A stretch of DNA of 64,000 bases, taken from the NCBI RefSeq assembly GCF_932294415.1, contig NC_065545.1:17674857-17738856 (forward strand), written 5' to 3'. Under the pieces are notes generated by a model, which saw only the letters and a list, made by a program, of their open reading frames with translations, did no database searches and was not told the origin of the DNA. Shown one piece after another: positions 45,396 to 55,987 of this stretch; the first letter of the stretch is position 1; every line of letters starts with the position of its first letter. The position numbers and the translations under genes were made by a program. Source of the DNA: Quercus robur. Lineage: Eukaryota; Streptophyta; Magnoliopsida; Fagales; Fagaceae.

Positions 45396-45813
45396 CAGTG
45401 GCAGGAATTTATCTTTGGTGGGGTCATATGTAATTTTTTTTTTTTTTTTTTTTTTTTTTTGTGTATATGAAATGTAAAATAGTAATATACAATACTTCAT
45501 AACTCAATCTTTTCCCTTTTATTTGTTGAGATAATTGTTAAAATACCTATATGTTCTTTTAAAAGATAATGAATATTTAATTATTGTAATTTGTTTACAC
45601 ATATATTTATAGATTGTATTTTATTTAAATGAAAATTATATTTACTTTTAAACTTTCTTAAATATGTATGTATATTATTAGATATGGGGCCAAAATAATA
45701 AGGTTATTTAAAAATAATCAAATTATTTAAGATATTTTCAAAAAAATTAATTAATTTTTTCAAAAATTTTGGGGGGCCAGGCCCCCCTTGGTCATCAAGT
45801 GGCTCCACCACTG
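45396..45813. mobile_element. Non-autonomous hAT-like element (418 bp)
   Basis: Flanked by a perfect 8-bp duplication AGTACGAA (45388-45395 and 45814-45821). The ends are CAGTGGCAGGAATT and, reversed, CAGTGGTGGAGCC. The interior is AT-rich with a poly-T tract and a gggggccaggcccccc palindrome near the right end. Size, 8-bp duplication and CAGTGG ends support hAT. Confidence 0.78.
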
Positions 45814-45821
45814 AGTACGAA

Positions 45822-46479
45822 AAAAACAATGAAATTTAGTTGCACACACATTTTTGTTTCCCCTGGAACTAAAACAAAATAATACAGCGAAAAGCATTAG
45901 AACACTCAAATTGATGAAAGGAAGTTAAACTGCTTAGAAAAGTAGGTTATAACAATAAAAAATCAGCCTTCAATTTGTAGGACTGCCTTGTTTATGATGT
46001 TTTGAGTAGTTAACCAATGAAATGCTTAGAAATACATAAAAAGATGTTATCCTCTCTTCTGATTTGTAAACAAAAGAGTTGCTTAAAAGCCAAGCATAAG
46101 AGTAAGCACAAATGAGAATCAATCAGCACCCCAGACCTGAATGAGAGAGATACTGACACAATATTTTGGAGGGAAATTTTTTTGCGATATTTTTCTATAA
46201 AAATAAATTTAGGTTCGATTCCTGGAATGCCCACAAATTTTTTTTTTTCCTTTTTTGGGGAACAAAACGATATCGTTATGCCCCTACACGTAATACGCTA
46301 CACTAAATTTGATGATTTCTTTTGAGCACCACATATAACAACAATACTGGATTTAGCTCTACAAATACAGAAAACCAAACCTCATGGTTGATAGTTTCTA
46401 TGGATGTTCTTTTTCAGAGTTATTCTTGTACTTTCTAAGATGGAACTCTGTTTTGCAAAAACATAAAGGTGAGAAAAGA
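45822..46479. other. No gene recognised
   Basis: AT-rich; nothing supportable. Confidence 0.55.
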
Positions 46480-47060
46480 ATCAACTTCTTTTTTTATAAG
46501 AAATCCCTTGTTAATTGATAGACTCGATCATATTATCATCGTCCATTACCACGATCAAGGACGAGGAATATACCCAGATTCGTCCTGGCGGCAATGGTCG
46601 CCAAACAAGGATGGATAAATCTATCCTCACTCATCAATGAATTGTTACAAAGCATTGATCAGCTTCCATGCCGTTGGGAGGATAATCCACCATTAACACC
46701 CTACAGAGGCGTTACCAAGAGAGAATAAAGTCACCATCAAGGCTTCACCAACAACTAGAAGAAGACACCTGCATGTACGTGCATATATATACATAGCAAT
46801 GAAATCCAAAAGAATATATACAAAGTAATTCTCAAACTCTAGCATATTGATTTCCTAACATTTCTTTGATCAATTTTTCTAACTTTAGCATCAGAGTCTT
46901 TTTGGCAGACACCACACTGGTGACCCACATTTCTTCTTCTTTCTATTTATTCTTTGAGACCGGGTTGGCTTTGGACGACATCAATCTGGACGATCACTCT
47001 TGACTGACGATCTCGGCATCATCATTAATGTTCATGTAACATAGGACTTTCTCATTAAAA
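46480..47060. mobile_element. Possible LTR-like remnant
   Basis: GC-richer block with a tatatatacat stretch near 46785 and an end resembling plant gypsy LTR/leader borders (catcagagtctttttggcag then caccacactggtgacccac near 46890-46935). No paired LTR or domains are present. Confidence 0.3.
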
Positions 47061-47475
47061 GTAAAAAGTTAATAGCTTTGTTGTTTCAACTTTCATTCTC
47101 ATCTTCTCTGCCGTTTATCCTCAGACAAAAAAAAAAACTTTCGTTCTCATCTTCACAGTGAATATTGAAAAGATGGGATTTTTATTCATAAGGTATAGCA
47201 ACAATGATCAATAAGTTTTTCATTGTGTAAAATAACATGTAAAGTTATCTGGGATTGTATCATAATATGTAAACAAATTGACTCCTACCCATATGATTCA
47301 TGTTTATGATTGTTATGACCCAATGCTGTTGATCATGCAATACATATAGTTTATAGATCACACAATATCATGATTACGTTTTTGCACAATATATTTTACA
47401 GGCTAAAATGAATAGTGTACCTTCTAAGTTGGACTGAATTTCGTTCAAATATATATAAGTTTCAAAATTATTCAA
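47061..47475. other. No gene recognised
   Basis: AT-rich sequence. Confidence 0.55.
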
Positions 47476-47662
47476 TTTAGGCCTTTTGTCCAATTTCATT
47501 AAAAAAAAAATTCCCTTAAGTAGCAATTAAGTAATGAAAAAAAGATTTGATGAAAAAAATTATTACATAAAAATCTATAAAATATTTTTATAGATTTTTT
47601 TTCACGTGAAAATAATATTTTTTAAGGGAAATTTTTTATCAAAATTGGAGAGAAAGCCTGAA
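47476..47662. mobile_element. Foldback MITE-like element (about 187 bp)
   Basis: The left arm aggccttttgtccaatttca and aattcccttaa pair with the right arm ttaagggaaatt...aaaattggag.gaaagcct. A central perfect stem aaaaatctataaaa/tttttatagattttt lies at 47566-47597. It lies about 0.6 kb upstream of the methyltransferase gene. Confidence 0.7.
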
Positions 47663-47844
47663 TGGCCAACAATGACTACATCATCACCCAAAACTGCATA
47701 CTTTTCAAAGTGCATACCTGGATGTTCCTACACAATACCACACCAATAGATGATGGGATAGCATAAATTTGAAATTTAAAAGAATCAAGTGAAGGAGAGT
47801 AAAGTTAGAAAACTGAAATGAATTTTAGCCAAAATTTAAAGAGA

Positions 47845-48010
47845 AGTGTTGTATCTACAATATTTTCACAACAAATTATAGGTAATTAGTTGTTATTAGT
47901 TCAAATTTGAACCTACTACTGAGATTAATTTTGTGTCTTAATAATAACAACCAGTAATAACCTGTCACTTAGAATTTGTTATAAAAATATTGTGAACATA
48001 ATATTTCTCA
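47845..48010. mobile_element. MITE, family shared with 54823-54992
   Basis: The left end agtgttgtatctacaatatt and the reversed right end with tcacaatatttttataacaaatt are paired. The middle has gttattagttcaaatttgaa. The same layout recurs at 54823. Confidence 0.7.
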
Positions 48011-48259
48011 AATTTAAAGAGTGTATTTTACATTTTAACCTACAAAATTTTTAGAAGATAATCTCACGTTAAAGGTCCTGATCAGTCCGGTCCATATTTC
48101 GTTCTTGGGCCTTCACTGATGGATGGGCTTTTGGCAAATAATTTTGGTTTTGTTTTGGGAAAAAAAAAAAAAAACCTAATTGATTCAAAAGGGCCGAGTT
48201 CAATTTTTAGGCAAAATAAAAAGCAAAAGCATCCCCCATTCCCACCAAAAGAAGGCGGG
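48011..48259 (+). promoter_or_regulatory. Upstream region of the methyltransferase gene
   Basis: About 250 bp between the MITE and the ATG. It contains the word ttgggccttcac, a plant telo/site-II-like GGGCC type often upstream of housekeeping genes, and an A-tract at 48158-48173. No TATA box is evident. This reading is tentative. Confidence 0.3.
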
Positions 48260-51200
48260 ATGGTTATCTCAATCTATGCCAATCTTACCACTCCTCTTCC
48301 AGGTTCTGGCATTTTCTTCCGTTTCTTATCTTACTAATAATTACCACTTCTTTATTTTACTCATTCATATTTCAGGAGCTAGACAATGCAAATACACGGG
48401 CCAATCAGTGGTAAATAAAATCAATCTTTGAATTTTCCTTCAAATTCCGAGTTCAACTAAATGCTAATTGATTTTTGATTTTGGGCAGAGAGTTGTTCCT
48501 ATACGGATATTAACGGTGGGGAAAAAGCGTTCCCCTGGAGTACAATTGATAGTCGATGAGTACATTCGAAAACTCAACCGCTATTGCACTGTTGATGATG
48601 TTCAAATACGGTCCAATCCTAGAAATGCAAGGTATATACATATATGTCCACTTTTGTCTAATCTTGGCCTTATTATTTAAGTTTTCAACTTTTTAAAGTG
48701 AATTTTTGTTGCATATTAGTAATCAAACGGTACATTGATTTGTTCATTTAGGTTGGTATTTTTATGTTAAGACTTAAGAGGCTTATGTAGGCGTCTTATA
48801 TGCAAAGTGGAAACTGATAATTCGATGTAATTATGGACACAAAAGTGCACATAAATCGTTTGTTCTTGCTAAAACAACAACGTCAACCAAGCATTAGTCC
48901 CAGAATTCTGGGGTCGGTTATAGACTAAGAAATATGTCGATTCTTAAAAAATTAAGACATGATATGGTTGGGATATGGTAATTAAATCAATTAATATATT
49001 TTGGTGTATTTTATCTTTATTTTAAGTATAGGGATTTTGGAGTGTCTGTGCTTCTTAGGCTATAGATTTTCAGAGGGTTGGCCATGTATTCTTTTCTGTC
49101 ATTCTAAATTGTTTGTTCTTAATATTTTTGTTTTTTCTACTTTTGAATTGATGTCATGTGTTGTAGTGATGTGAGCGCTCAGGTTGATGATGAAGATACA
49201 GCAATGATGAGCATTATCAGGTCTGATGATTGGGTACACTCTCAAACATGATTTGGTTAGGTCACTATTAAACTATCTTGCTCTTATTTTGTGCTTGTTA
49301 AGCGCATTTTGATTTGCGCAAAAAAGAGAAAAAAGGAATTGCTTTTGAGACTATCTGGATGAACTTTGGTTTTGTTTATCTGCTCCAACATTTTTCTTTG
49401 TTTTTTCTCTTTGCTGGTATTGTTCTTCTATTTATCTGGATGTTGTGTGTTCAGTTGTTTATGCAAAGAAGAATGCTTACAAACCAACCCCATTTCCTAG
49501 TAAACTGCTTTATAATCTCATTTAGACCTAAGTTTTCTGATTCAGAAAATCTTGTGCCGACTGATCTGATAATGAAGTCAAAGTGTTGTCTTCGCTGAAC
49601 CTGTTACCAACAATTTGTCTTGACTTGCTGAGAATTTAAAGTTCAAATTTGGGCTATATTAGTATATGAAGTACTGTCACTTAGGGGTTCATCTACTTCA
49701 GGACTTTAACTAGATAATCTATTGCAGTGCCATGCCACATCTTCTGTATATTCCATTTGCTTGTTTGTGTTGCTTTTGGACTGTCATTCAAGTTTCTACA
49801 TACTCTCCATATAAAATATTCAAATAAATTTTGGATTAAATAATAATTGGATATTATTTGAATCAGTCTGAGTTCCTATACTGTTCAAGAGTGGTTGAAG
49901 TTAAATTTAAGTTGAGAACCAATAGCTCAAATGGCGCCTTCTCCTCTTGTAAGCGCAAGCTAGAGAGTGAGTTCATGGGTTCAAGACCCACTAGATAGTA
50001 GATACGTTTGTAACTGACCAATCAAAAATCCTAATCCAAAAAAAACTTACCAATTAAAAATGGTACAGAATCAAGTATATTGTAATGCGAAGGGGTGTGG
50101 AAGGATAAAAGTATACAAGACGTAAGAAAAGAAAGCTGAATATTCCAATGTTTAGGCTTATTATCCTCAAATGTAAAATTGTAAATACATTAACATGTGA
50201 ATAAATATGCAAAAGTAACTCAGTGCCTTGGGAGACTTGGTTGCCTGGTTACTTTAGGCCTTGCTGTCTGATGTACATATCCATTACTATTAGCTAGTGA
50301 CTCCTAATGAACAATGTAAATGGGTGTTGTGATTGCAAACTGCTTGTATGCACTCATGCATGGCATTTGAACATGATTTTGTTTGCCTATTAGGTCTTTA
50401 GAGCTTACTAATTATTTATTCCCTACCTGAATCAACTGAACTGAACTCATTTCAAGCTGTACTAGTCTGTCTGTGTGGTATTTTAAATATTTTAATATAC
50501 CAAGATAACATTGTTTCAACTCTCTGACCATGTAATTATATTACTTGCTGAATTTTCTATAGTAAGTCCATAACTCAAATGCTTTGGAAAAGGAAGTAGC
50601 ATGAATTTATTTCCATGGGCCTTGTAAATGCTGCTTTAAACTGTGCAAGAAGGTTTGCAGCTTGTTCTTACATCTATGTTCTATAATCATGCACTTTTAG
50701 GTTGTGATGTTGGATGAGAATGGACAAGATATTGGGTCTGAGCAGATGGCTGAGTTGGTGGGGGATGCAGGGAATACAGTATGAGCTACCTCAACTTTGA
50801 TGCTTCTACAAATGGCCATCTTTATAATTCTTTCAAAATATGAGCAGCATATGACTCTCTTCTCTTCTCTCATTTGTATAAGCATTGATGCATCCCAATC
50901 CTGGTGATGATTCTATGATGTTTTAGTATATGGATATCTCATTCCTTGTGTATTAATGGTGCCCATTTTGTGTTTTTAAAAATTTGTGTTTCTCCAACAA
51001 TGTGAACTCCTAAGTCCTAATTGTTGATTTCATCAATATTATAAAATGTTCTCTGATATATCTTGGGTCACTTTAACTTGACTGTGCTATTTAAGCTTAG
51101 CTCTTTGAGATGTTTAAGGTTATTGTTTTTTAGGCTAAAATATATTTGCATTGTAGTGCATGTGCTTCTACTTTGACCTAATCAAGTTAGAATTCTATAC

Positions 51201-52396
51201 CAAGAGTGTTTCCTCTCTTAGTTACTCCTTTTTTAATGAGGAATAAAAGGATATCAGGTCCAGTTACTGTGGTGACCTAAAAGTTGATATATATAAGTTT
51301 TGTTTTATCTTTTTCTATGCAAAATTCAATTGAATTTTTCTCCTAGGTGGTTCTTAATTTTTATTTATTTTTTGATAAGTAATAAGTTTTATTGATAATA
51401 AAAAGGAACACCATTGTACACAGGGAGTGTACAAGGGATCAACAATGATGACTCAAACTCTAGCACTTAAACAACATTCTTGGTTTCCAACGTCTTGTAT
51501 GTGTAACTTGAACTTGGCATTTATATAATATTTGGATTGATTATATTTACTTTCTCTCTGTCTCTCTTTGGTAGGGAGCTTCTAGATTATCATTTTGCAT
51601 AGGTGGACCTTACGGTCATGGACGACAATTGCGTGAGCGAGCTAACATATCAATCAAGTTGTCTACGTTGGTCTTAAATCATCAGATTGCATTGCTGGTG
51701 CTGATGGAACAACTATATAGGTAAGAATATTCTGTTCTCCTATTGCATTTGGAATTCTATGTTACATAGTTCCTGATTACTGAAATGTAGTCTTTTCTTT
51801 TCCCCTTGAATAGTTGTATGTGAATAGATAGGGAAATTTAAACTAATAAGGCTTGCTTGCTTTAAATTAAGATGATTGTCTATCACTATGTTTAAGCAAT
51901 TGTGTTCAATTTAAAGTAAGCATTCTTTGCAAGTGCAGTGTGTAGCAATTCGGAAGCCTCTAGCATGGTGAGCTTTGAATTTCCTATTTGATGGCTGCAT
52001 CTTAGGCTACAACCATTGTTGACTATCACTATTGTTTCCATCACCACTCAAAACCAACTATTTCCACAACCATTTCTATCATCATGAATAAGCAATGGTG
52101 TTCATTTAAAAGTATGCATTTTTTCCCCCATAAATGTACCAATTTGGAATCCTTAACAATGGTGGGTTTTAAATTTTTCCGTAGTGCTGGTTGCAATTTA
52201 GGCTGCAACTGTTGTTCAGTGTCATTATATTTCTGTCACCATTCAAAACCATCAATTTCCATAACCACCATTAAAAAACACCACTGTCGTGCTCTTGAAA
52301 ATAATGTATTCTATTAAATTAGAAGAATAACTCGTGCTTCTTTGTCTGATTTTTAGGTCGTGGACTATTCTGAAAGGACAAAAATACCATCATTAG
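48260..52396 (+). CDS. RlmH-type SPOUT rRNA methyltransferase, likely organellar (7 exons)
   Basis: Bacterial RlmH is a homodimeric, knotted SAM-dependent enzyme that N3-methylates a pseudouridine in 23S rRNA helix 69. Plant copies are expected in plastids or mitochondria. Exons: 48260-48302, 48376-48410, 48489-48631, 49167-49233, 50701-50778, 51575-51720, 52357-52396. All have GT-AG borders and consistent phases, giving 552 nt (183 residues plus stop). Key parts: PIRILTVGKKRSPGVQLIVD near the N-terminus, DDEDTAMMSIIRSDDW, VVMLDENGQDIGSEQMAELV, the SAM-binding knot FCIGGPYGHGRQLRERAN, LVLNHQIALLVLMEQLYR, and the family-typical end SWTILKGQKYHH. The short N-terminal extension of about 26 residues may be a targeting peptide. 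No defect is seen. A truncated duplicate lies at 41529-44360. This is the only intact host gene recognised. Confidence 0.93.
49914..50046 (+). mobile_element. tRNA-derived SINE in intron 4
   Basis: Box A TAGCTCAAATGG (49923-49934) and box B GGTTCAAGACC (49978-49988) are spaced as in tRNA-type pol III promoters. A tRNA-unrelated part and a terminal A-run ending at about 50046 follow. It is inserted in the sense direction of the methyltransferase gene. Target duplications were not resolved. Confidence 0.75.
51885..52285. repeat. Diverged tandem duplication (about 200-bp unit) in intron 6
   Basis: taagcaattgtgttcaattt...ggctgcatcttaggctacaa...tcaccactcaaaaccaacta is repeated as taagcaatggtgttcattta...ggttgcaatttaggctgcaa...tcaccattcaaaaccatcaa. 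Confidence 0.75.
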
Positions 52397-53314
52397 CCAT
52401 TCTTTCATGATCTGAATCATGTCTGATAGGTATTACTGGGATTGACACGATCTTTTCTGCTCCCCCCCCCCCCCCCCTTTTCTTTAATGCTATGCTATAG
52501 TATGATGATTAAAATGCTTTTTATTTGTTGAAATTTGCATCTTCAATTTGTGTGTGGACTGGCTAAGTCTTGTTGCCAAACCTGTTGATTTTAGTAGTTG
52601 CCTATGTTTGATTTTGTCTTGTTTAAAGATCGCTTCCTGGATGTCTGTCTTGCTTTGCTGGACTGGCTAAGTTTTGCTGGATGCCTCAAATATTAGGAGC
52701 TAGTTTTTGTTCCTTATGATCTTTTCTTTTGCCCCTTTTTGCCTCTGAAAATTGTTTCTCTTGCATACTTCTTATGTTTAAGGTTTGTGCCCCTCTGTGC
52801 TTTTGAAGAAATGTTGCATGTATACAAGCAAAAATAAATAAAGGGTACCATTTAATATCGTATAAATGAATTAAATATTGAAATTTATTGTTCTATTGAC
52901 AGGGATTTTTCAGTATTGCAGACCTGGTTATTAACTGGTTGCAACAAGGTTCTCTAATGGTGTAGGGTCTGACATTGACTACATATTTGGATGCAACCCA
53001 ATCTTCTCTTGAGGAGAACTGGAGCAGTTACCTTGATGCTATCTTTTCTTTAGATTTTTATTTTGATTTGACAGTTTGGTAAATTATATGAGAGCGTTTC
53101 ATTAAATAGTCTTGGTGGATGATTATAATAGTAATTTGAAGTTGTGCTTTGTTGGAATTGGAAGCTGCATCAGGACTGAATCGTTCCAGCATGTAGTCTA
53201 TAGGACTTGTGAAGATTGAACTCATTGTAAGAAACTAAGTTTTCTTATCAGATGCAGCTCCTTACATGTTGTCTATAGGACTGATTTTTTTTTTTATCTA
53301 ATGCCTATTTAGTT

Positions 53315-53350
<36 letters not shown>

Positions 53351-53514
53351 AAAAACTAAAGAGTTTGGCTAAAATAGAATAAAAGTTCATACTTTTCAAC
53401 CCAACCCAAAAATTAAGAGGAAACTAAATTTTGAGCTAAAAATTGAAAAAGGCAACCGACAAAAAGAATCAATTTAAGGTCCAATTAATCTAAAATGGAA
53501 CCGAATTGGATTTT
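52397..53514. other. 3' untranslated region and intergenic sequence
   Basis: Follows the methyltransferase stop. Contains a C-tract (about 52462-52477), a long T-tract (about 53319-53347) and no recognised gene. The exact polyadenylation site was not fixed. Confidence 0.5.
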
Positions 53515-54385
53515 AGCACCACTAATACTTAAAAACATGCTACAACAATTGTGCTATAGCTAAAAATATATATATATTATTAAACTCTCTCTTTGCGCTC
53601 ATTAAAAAAATATTATATCTTTTCTTTCTTTTTCTCTCTCTCCGGCTGTGAACCATGTCACCTTGAACCAACAGACAAAAACCCTAATACACAAACACAC
53701 AGACAGACACAAACCCAAATTTTCTTAGTTCAGAAATTCAAAACCTCGCACATGGATTAGTACTACCACTATTAGTAGTAAACCCCTCTCTCAATGACAC
53801 CATTTTCTTCGCGATCTCTAATGGCTTCGATCTCAGACATTTGTTCATTTTTTCCATCTCCCAAGCCCCAAAAGCCTTTTCTCAAACCAATCCACTCGCT
53901 CCAATGCAACTCGTTGGTGTTCCCAACTCGCTTGTCGCCCAAACTCGTCGATTGGACTCAGTCTGTGGTGTGCGAGATCTTCGCCGAGCTATCGTCGTCA
54001 TCTTCGTCGAAGCTTGAGATTTTGAAGAAGAAGAAGAAGTTTGAAGCTTTGGAGAAAGATCCTAGGGCTCTGTGGAGGAGGTACGTGGATTGGTTGTACC
54101 AGCACAAGGACCTAGGGTGGTTGTTCTTGGTTGGTAGTGGTTGTGGATTGTGCCATTGATCAGTTTGTGGTTTTTTTTTTTTTTTTTGTAGTGAGATGTA
54201 TTATTTTATTGTAGTAGATATATTATTTTATTGTGATGATTATATTATTTTATTGTGTTGAAAGCTAAAATAGATTCATTGCTGCTGCTGGATGTTTTGT
54301 AAAATGAGTAGGTAAAATAGATAAAGTAACTTTTTATAGTGTCAAATAGCTAAAAAAATAGCTCTACTGTGGTGGATACACTAAG
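53515..54385. mobile_element. Small non-autonomous element carrying a PGI exon
   Basis: The left edge (ttagcaccactaatacttaa, acatgctacaa, tagctaaaa) and right edge (aaatagctaaaaaaatagct, ctactgtggtggatac) share tagcta words in opposite sense. They resemble the acatgctacaa ends of the element at 27547. The glucose-6-phosphate isomerase exon lies between them. The limits are approximate. Confidence 0.45.
53794..54159 (+). pseudogene. PGI1: Captured first exon of chloroplast glucose-6-phosphate isomerase
   Basis: Plastid PGI interconverts fructose-6-P and glucose-6-P for starch synthesis. The frame MASISDICSFFPSPKPQKPF (ATG at 53821, with an upstream in-frame ATG at 53794) reads as its Ser-rich transit peptide. 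EIFAELSSSSSSK and EKDPRALWRRYVDWLYQHK, the conserved start of the mature enzyme, follow. Similarity stops at about 54130 (KDLGW), where the family continues LGLFLDVSRIGF, and the frame closes at 54159. Only about 110 of 600 residues are present, with a leader-like sequence upstream and no downstream exon. It is a captured 5' piece, still open, that could give a short transit-peptide-containing polypeptide if transcribed. Confidence 0.85.
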
Positions 54386-54443
54386 TCATGCAAAATTCCT
54401 TGTTCAATACCTGTTGCAGATTTGTAAATACCAACAATCATTA

Positions 54444-55897
54444 GTTTGGTTCAGCTTTTTGTAAAAGTGCATAATGAAAAAATGGAGTTTTCAAAAAGTG
54501 CATAATAAAAAATTACATTTTCAAAAAGCTGAGTGTTTGGTAAAAGCTGTTAAAAAGTGTTTTTTGAAAAAGTTGAGTGTTTGGCTAGCACTTACTTATA
54601 AAAGTGGCAGTTTGAGAGATAAATTACCAAAAAGGACAATGTATATATAAGAGCATCTCCAGCAAGTTAGACAAATTTTTGTACTGTTTGGACAATCAAC
54701 AGTGACATTTATCTTTTGCCTATCCACTTTTTTAATATTTATTTTTTAATCAAATTTATTCTTTTTTAATATTTATTTTTTCTTTTTCTATTCATTCTCA
54801 ACAATTATATTTTTTAACAAAAAGTGTTACATCCACAATATTTTTTGCAATACTTTCACAAGAATCATAACAAAATCTTATATGGAAAGTTGTTACTAGT
54901 TCTAATTTGAACCCACCACTAAAATTATATAATTACTCACCAATATTAGCTAATTACTTAAAATTTATTGTAAAAATATTGTGGTAGTATTTTTAAATTG
55001 TGATTTCTAATTCTTTGCCTTTCTTTCATTCATACGTTTCCTTTTTCTTTCTTTTTTTTTTTTCTCTTGCATTTTGTCCACCACACACGTATACCCATAG
55101 GATTCCATCATCTCTTTTTTTCCTTTACATTCCACTTGATTCCAGAGCCTTCCTTTCTCCTTATTTTTCCAGCTCTCTCATTCTCTGCTCTTTTTTTTTT
55201 TTTTTGATTCCATAAATTCTCTAGCTCTCTCTGTGATACTTGATTCCATAATCTTGCTTGCCTTTTGGTGTCATTATCTTCAAAGTTCAAACACACAAAC
55301 ATGCATGGAGAGAGGAGAAATCGTCTTTGCTCCACCACACTGCCACGGCTGCTCCTCCTCCTCACTGCGGAGTGCATGCAACCAGGGGTCATATCAGCTT
55401 TTTTTTTTTTTTTTTTTCTTGATCATTTATTGTTGTTCTAATTTTTTTTTCTGTTCTTGATCTGCTGCTGCTGCTGTTGTTTTGATTTTAAATTTGTTGT
55501 TTAAATTATATCAGTTTTATGAGAGCAAATTTTTTTTTGCTTTTATTGTTGTGGTTTGATTAATTTTAAGATTATGTTTTTGAGTTTGTATTTTCATTAT
55601 GCTTGAGATGAGGGGCGTGAGAGTGAGCTTCAGGCGTGAGAACTGAGGACTTTTATCAAGGGTAATTTGGTAATTGAAGGAAGAGCCAATCGATAGTTAC
55701 AAATGCGCATTGGACTTTTTGTTTTATGGACCTTCTCAGCTCCATAAGGTTTGCGTGTTCTCAGCGCGTTATCAGCCTTGGCTCAAAATGCAACTTTTTT
55801 CAAAAAGTTGTATTTGGGGCTGAACCAAACGCACAAGTTGCTCCAGTTTTTTGCAAAACGTGCTTTTTGGGCTCAAAACGCCCAAACAAACGGGCAC
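54444..55897. mobile_element. Non-autonomous Harbinger-type element (about 1.45 kb)
   Basis: The left end tttggttcagctttttgtaa matches the Harbinger element at 41783. The right end aaacgcccaaacaaacgggc resembles its right end in reverse layout. No transposase is present. It contains a nested MITE (54823-54992) and CT-rich tracts that resemble a plant leader around 55000-55250. Confidence 0.6.
54823..54992. mobile_element. MITE, second copy of the 47845 family
   Basis: The left end agtgttacatccacaatatt and the right end attgtaaaaatattgtgg, with gttactagttctaatttgaa in the middle, match 47845-48010. Confidence 0.7.
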
Positions 55898-55940
55898 TAA
55901 CTAACGGTTTAACACTACTATAATAAGGCCGTCGTTTACG

Positions 55941-55987
55941 GAACTGGATCCTCTCCATTTCAAAGTGAAATGGAGAGGCTCCAGTTC
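55941..55987. repeat. 22-bp-stem hairpin
   Basis: The arm 55941-55962 and arm 55966-55987 are inverted repeats with one mismatch (gaactggatcctctccattt...). The loop is 3 bases (aag). Confidence 0.9.

Noticed and set aside
46192-46215. Possible pol III box B (ggttcgattcc) of a second SINE
   Set aside because: No box A at the right distance and no A-tail or flanking duplication.
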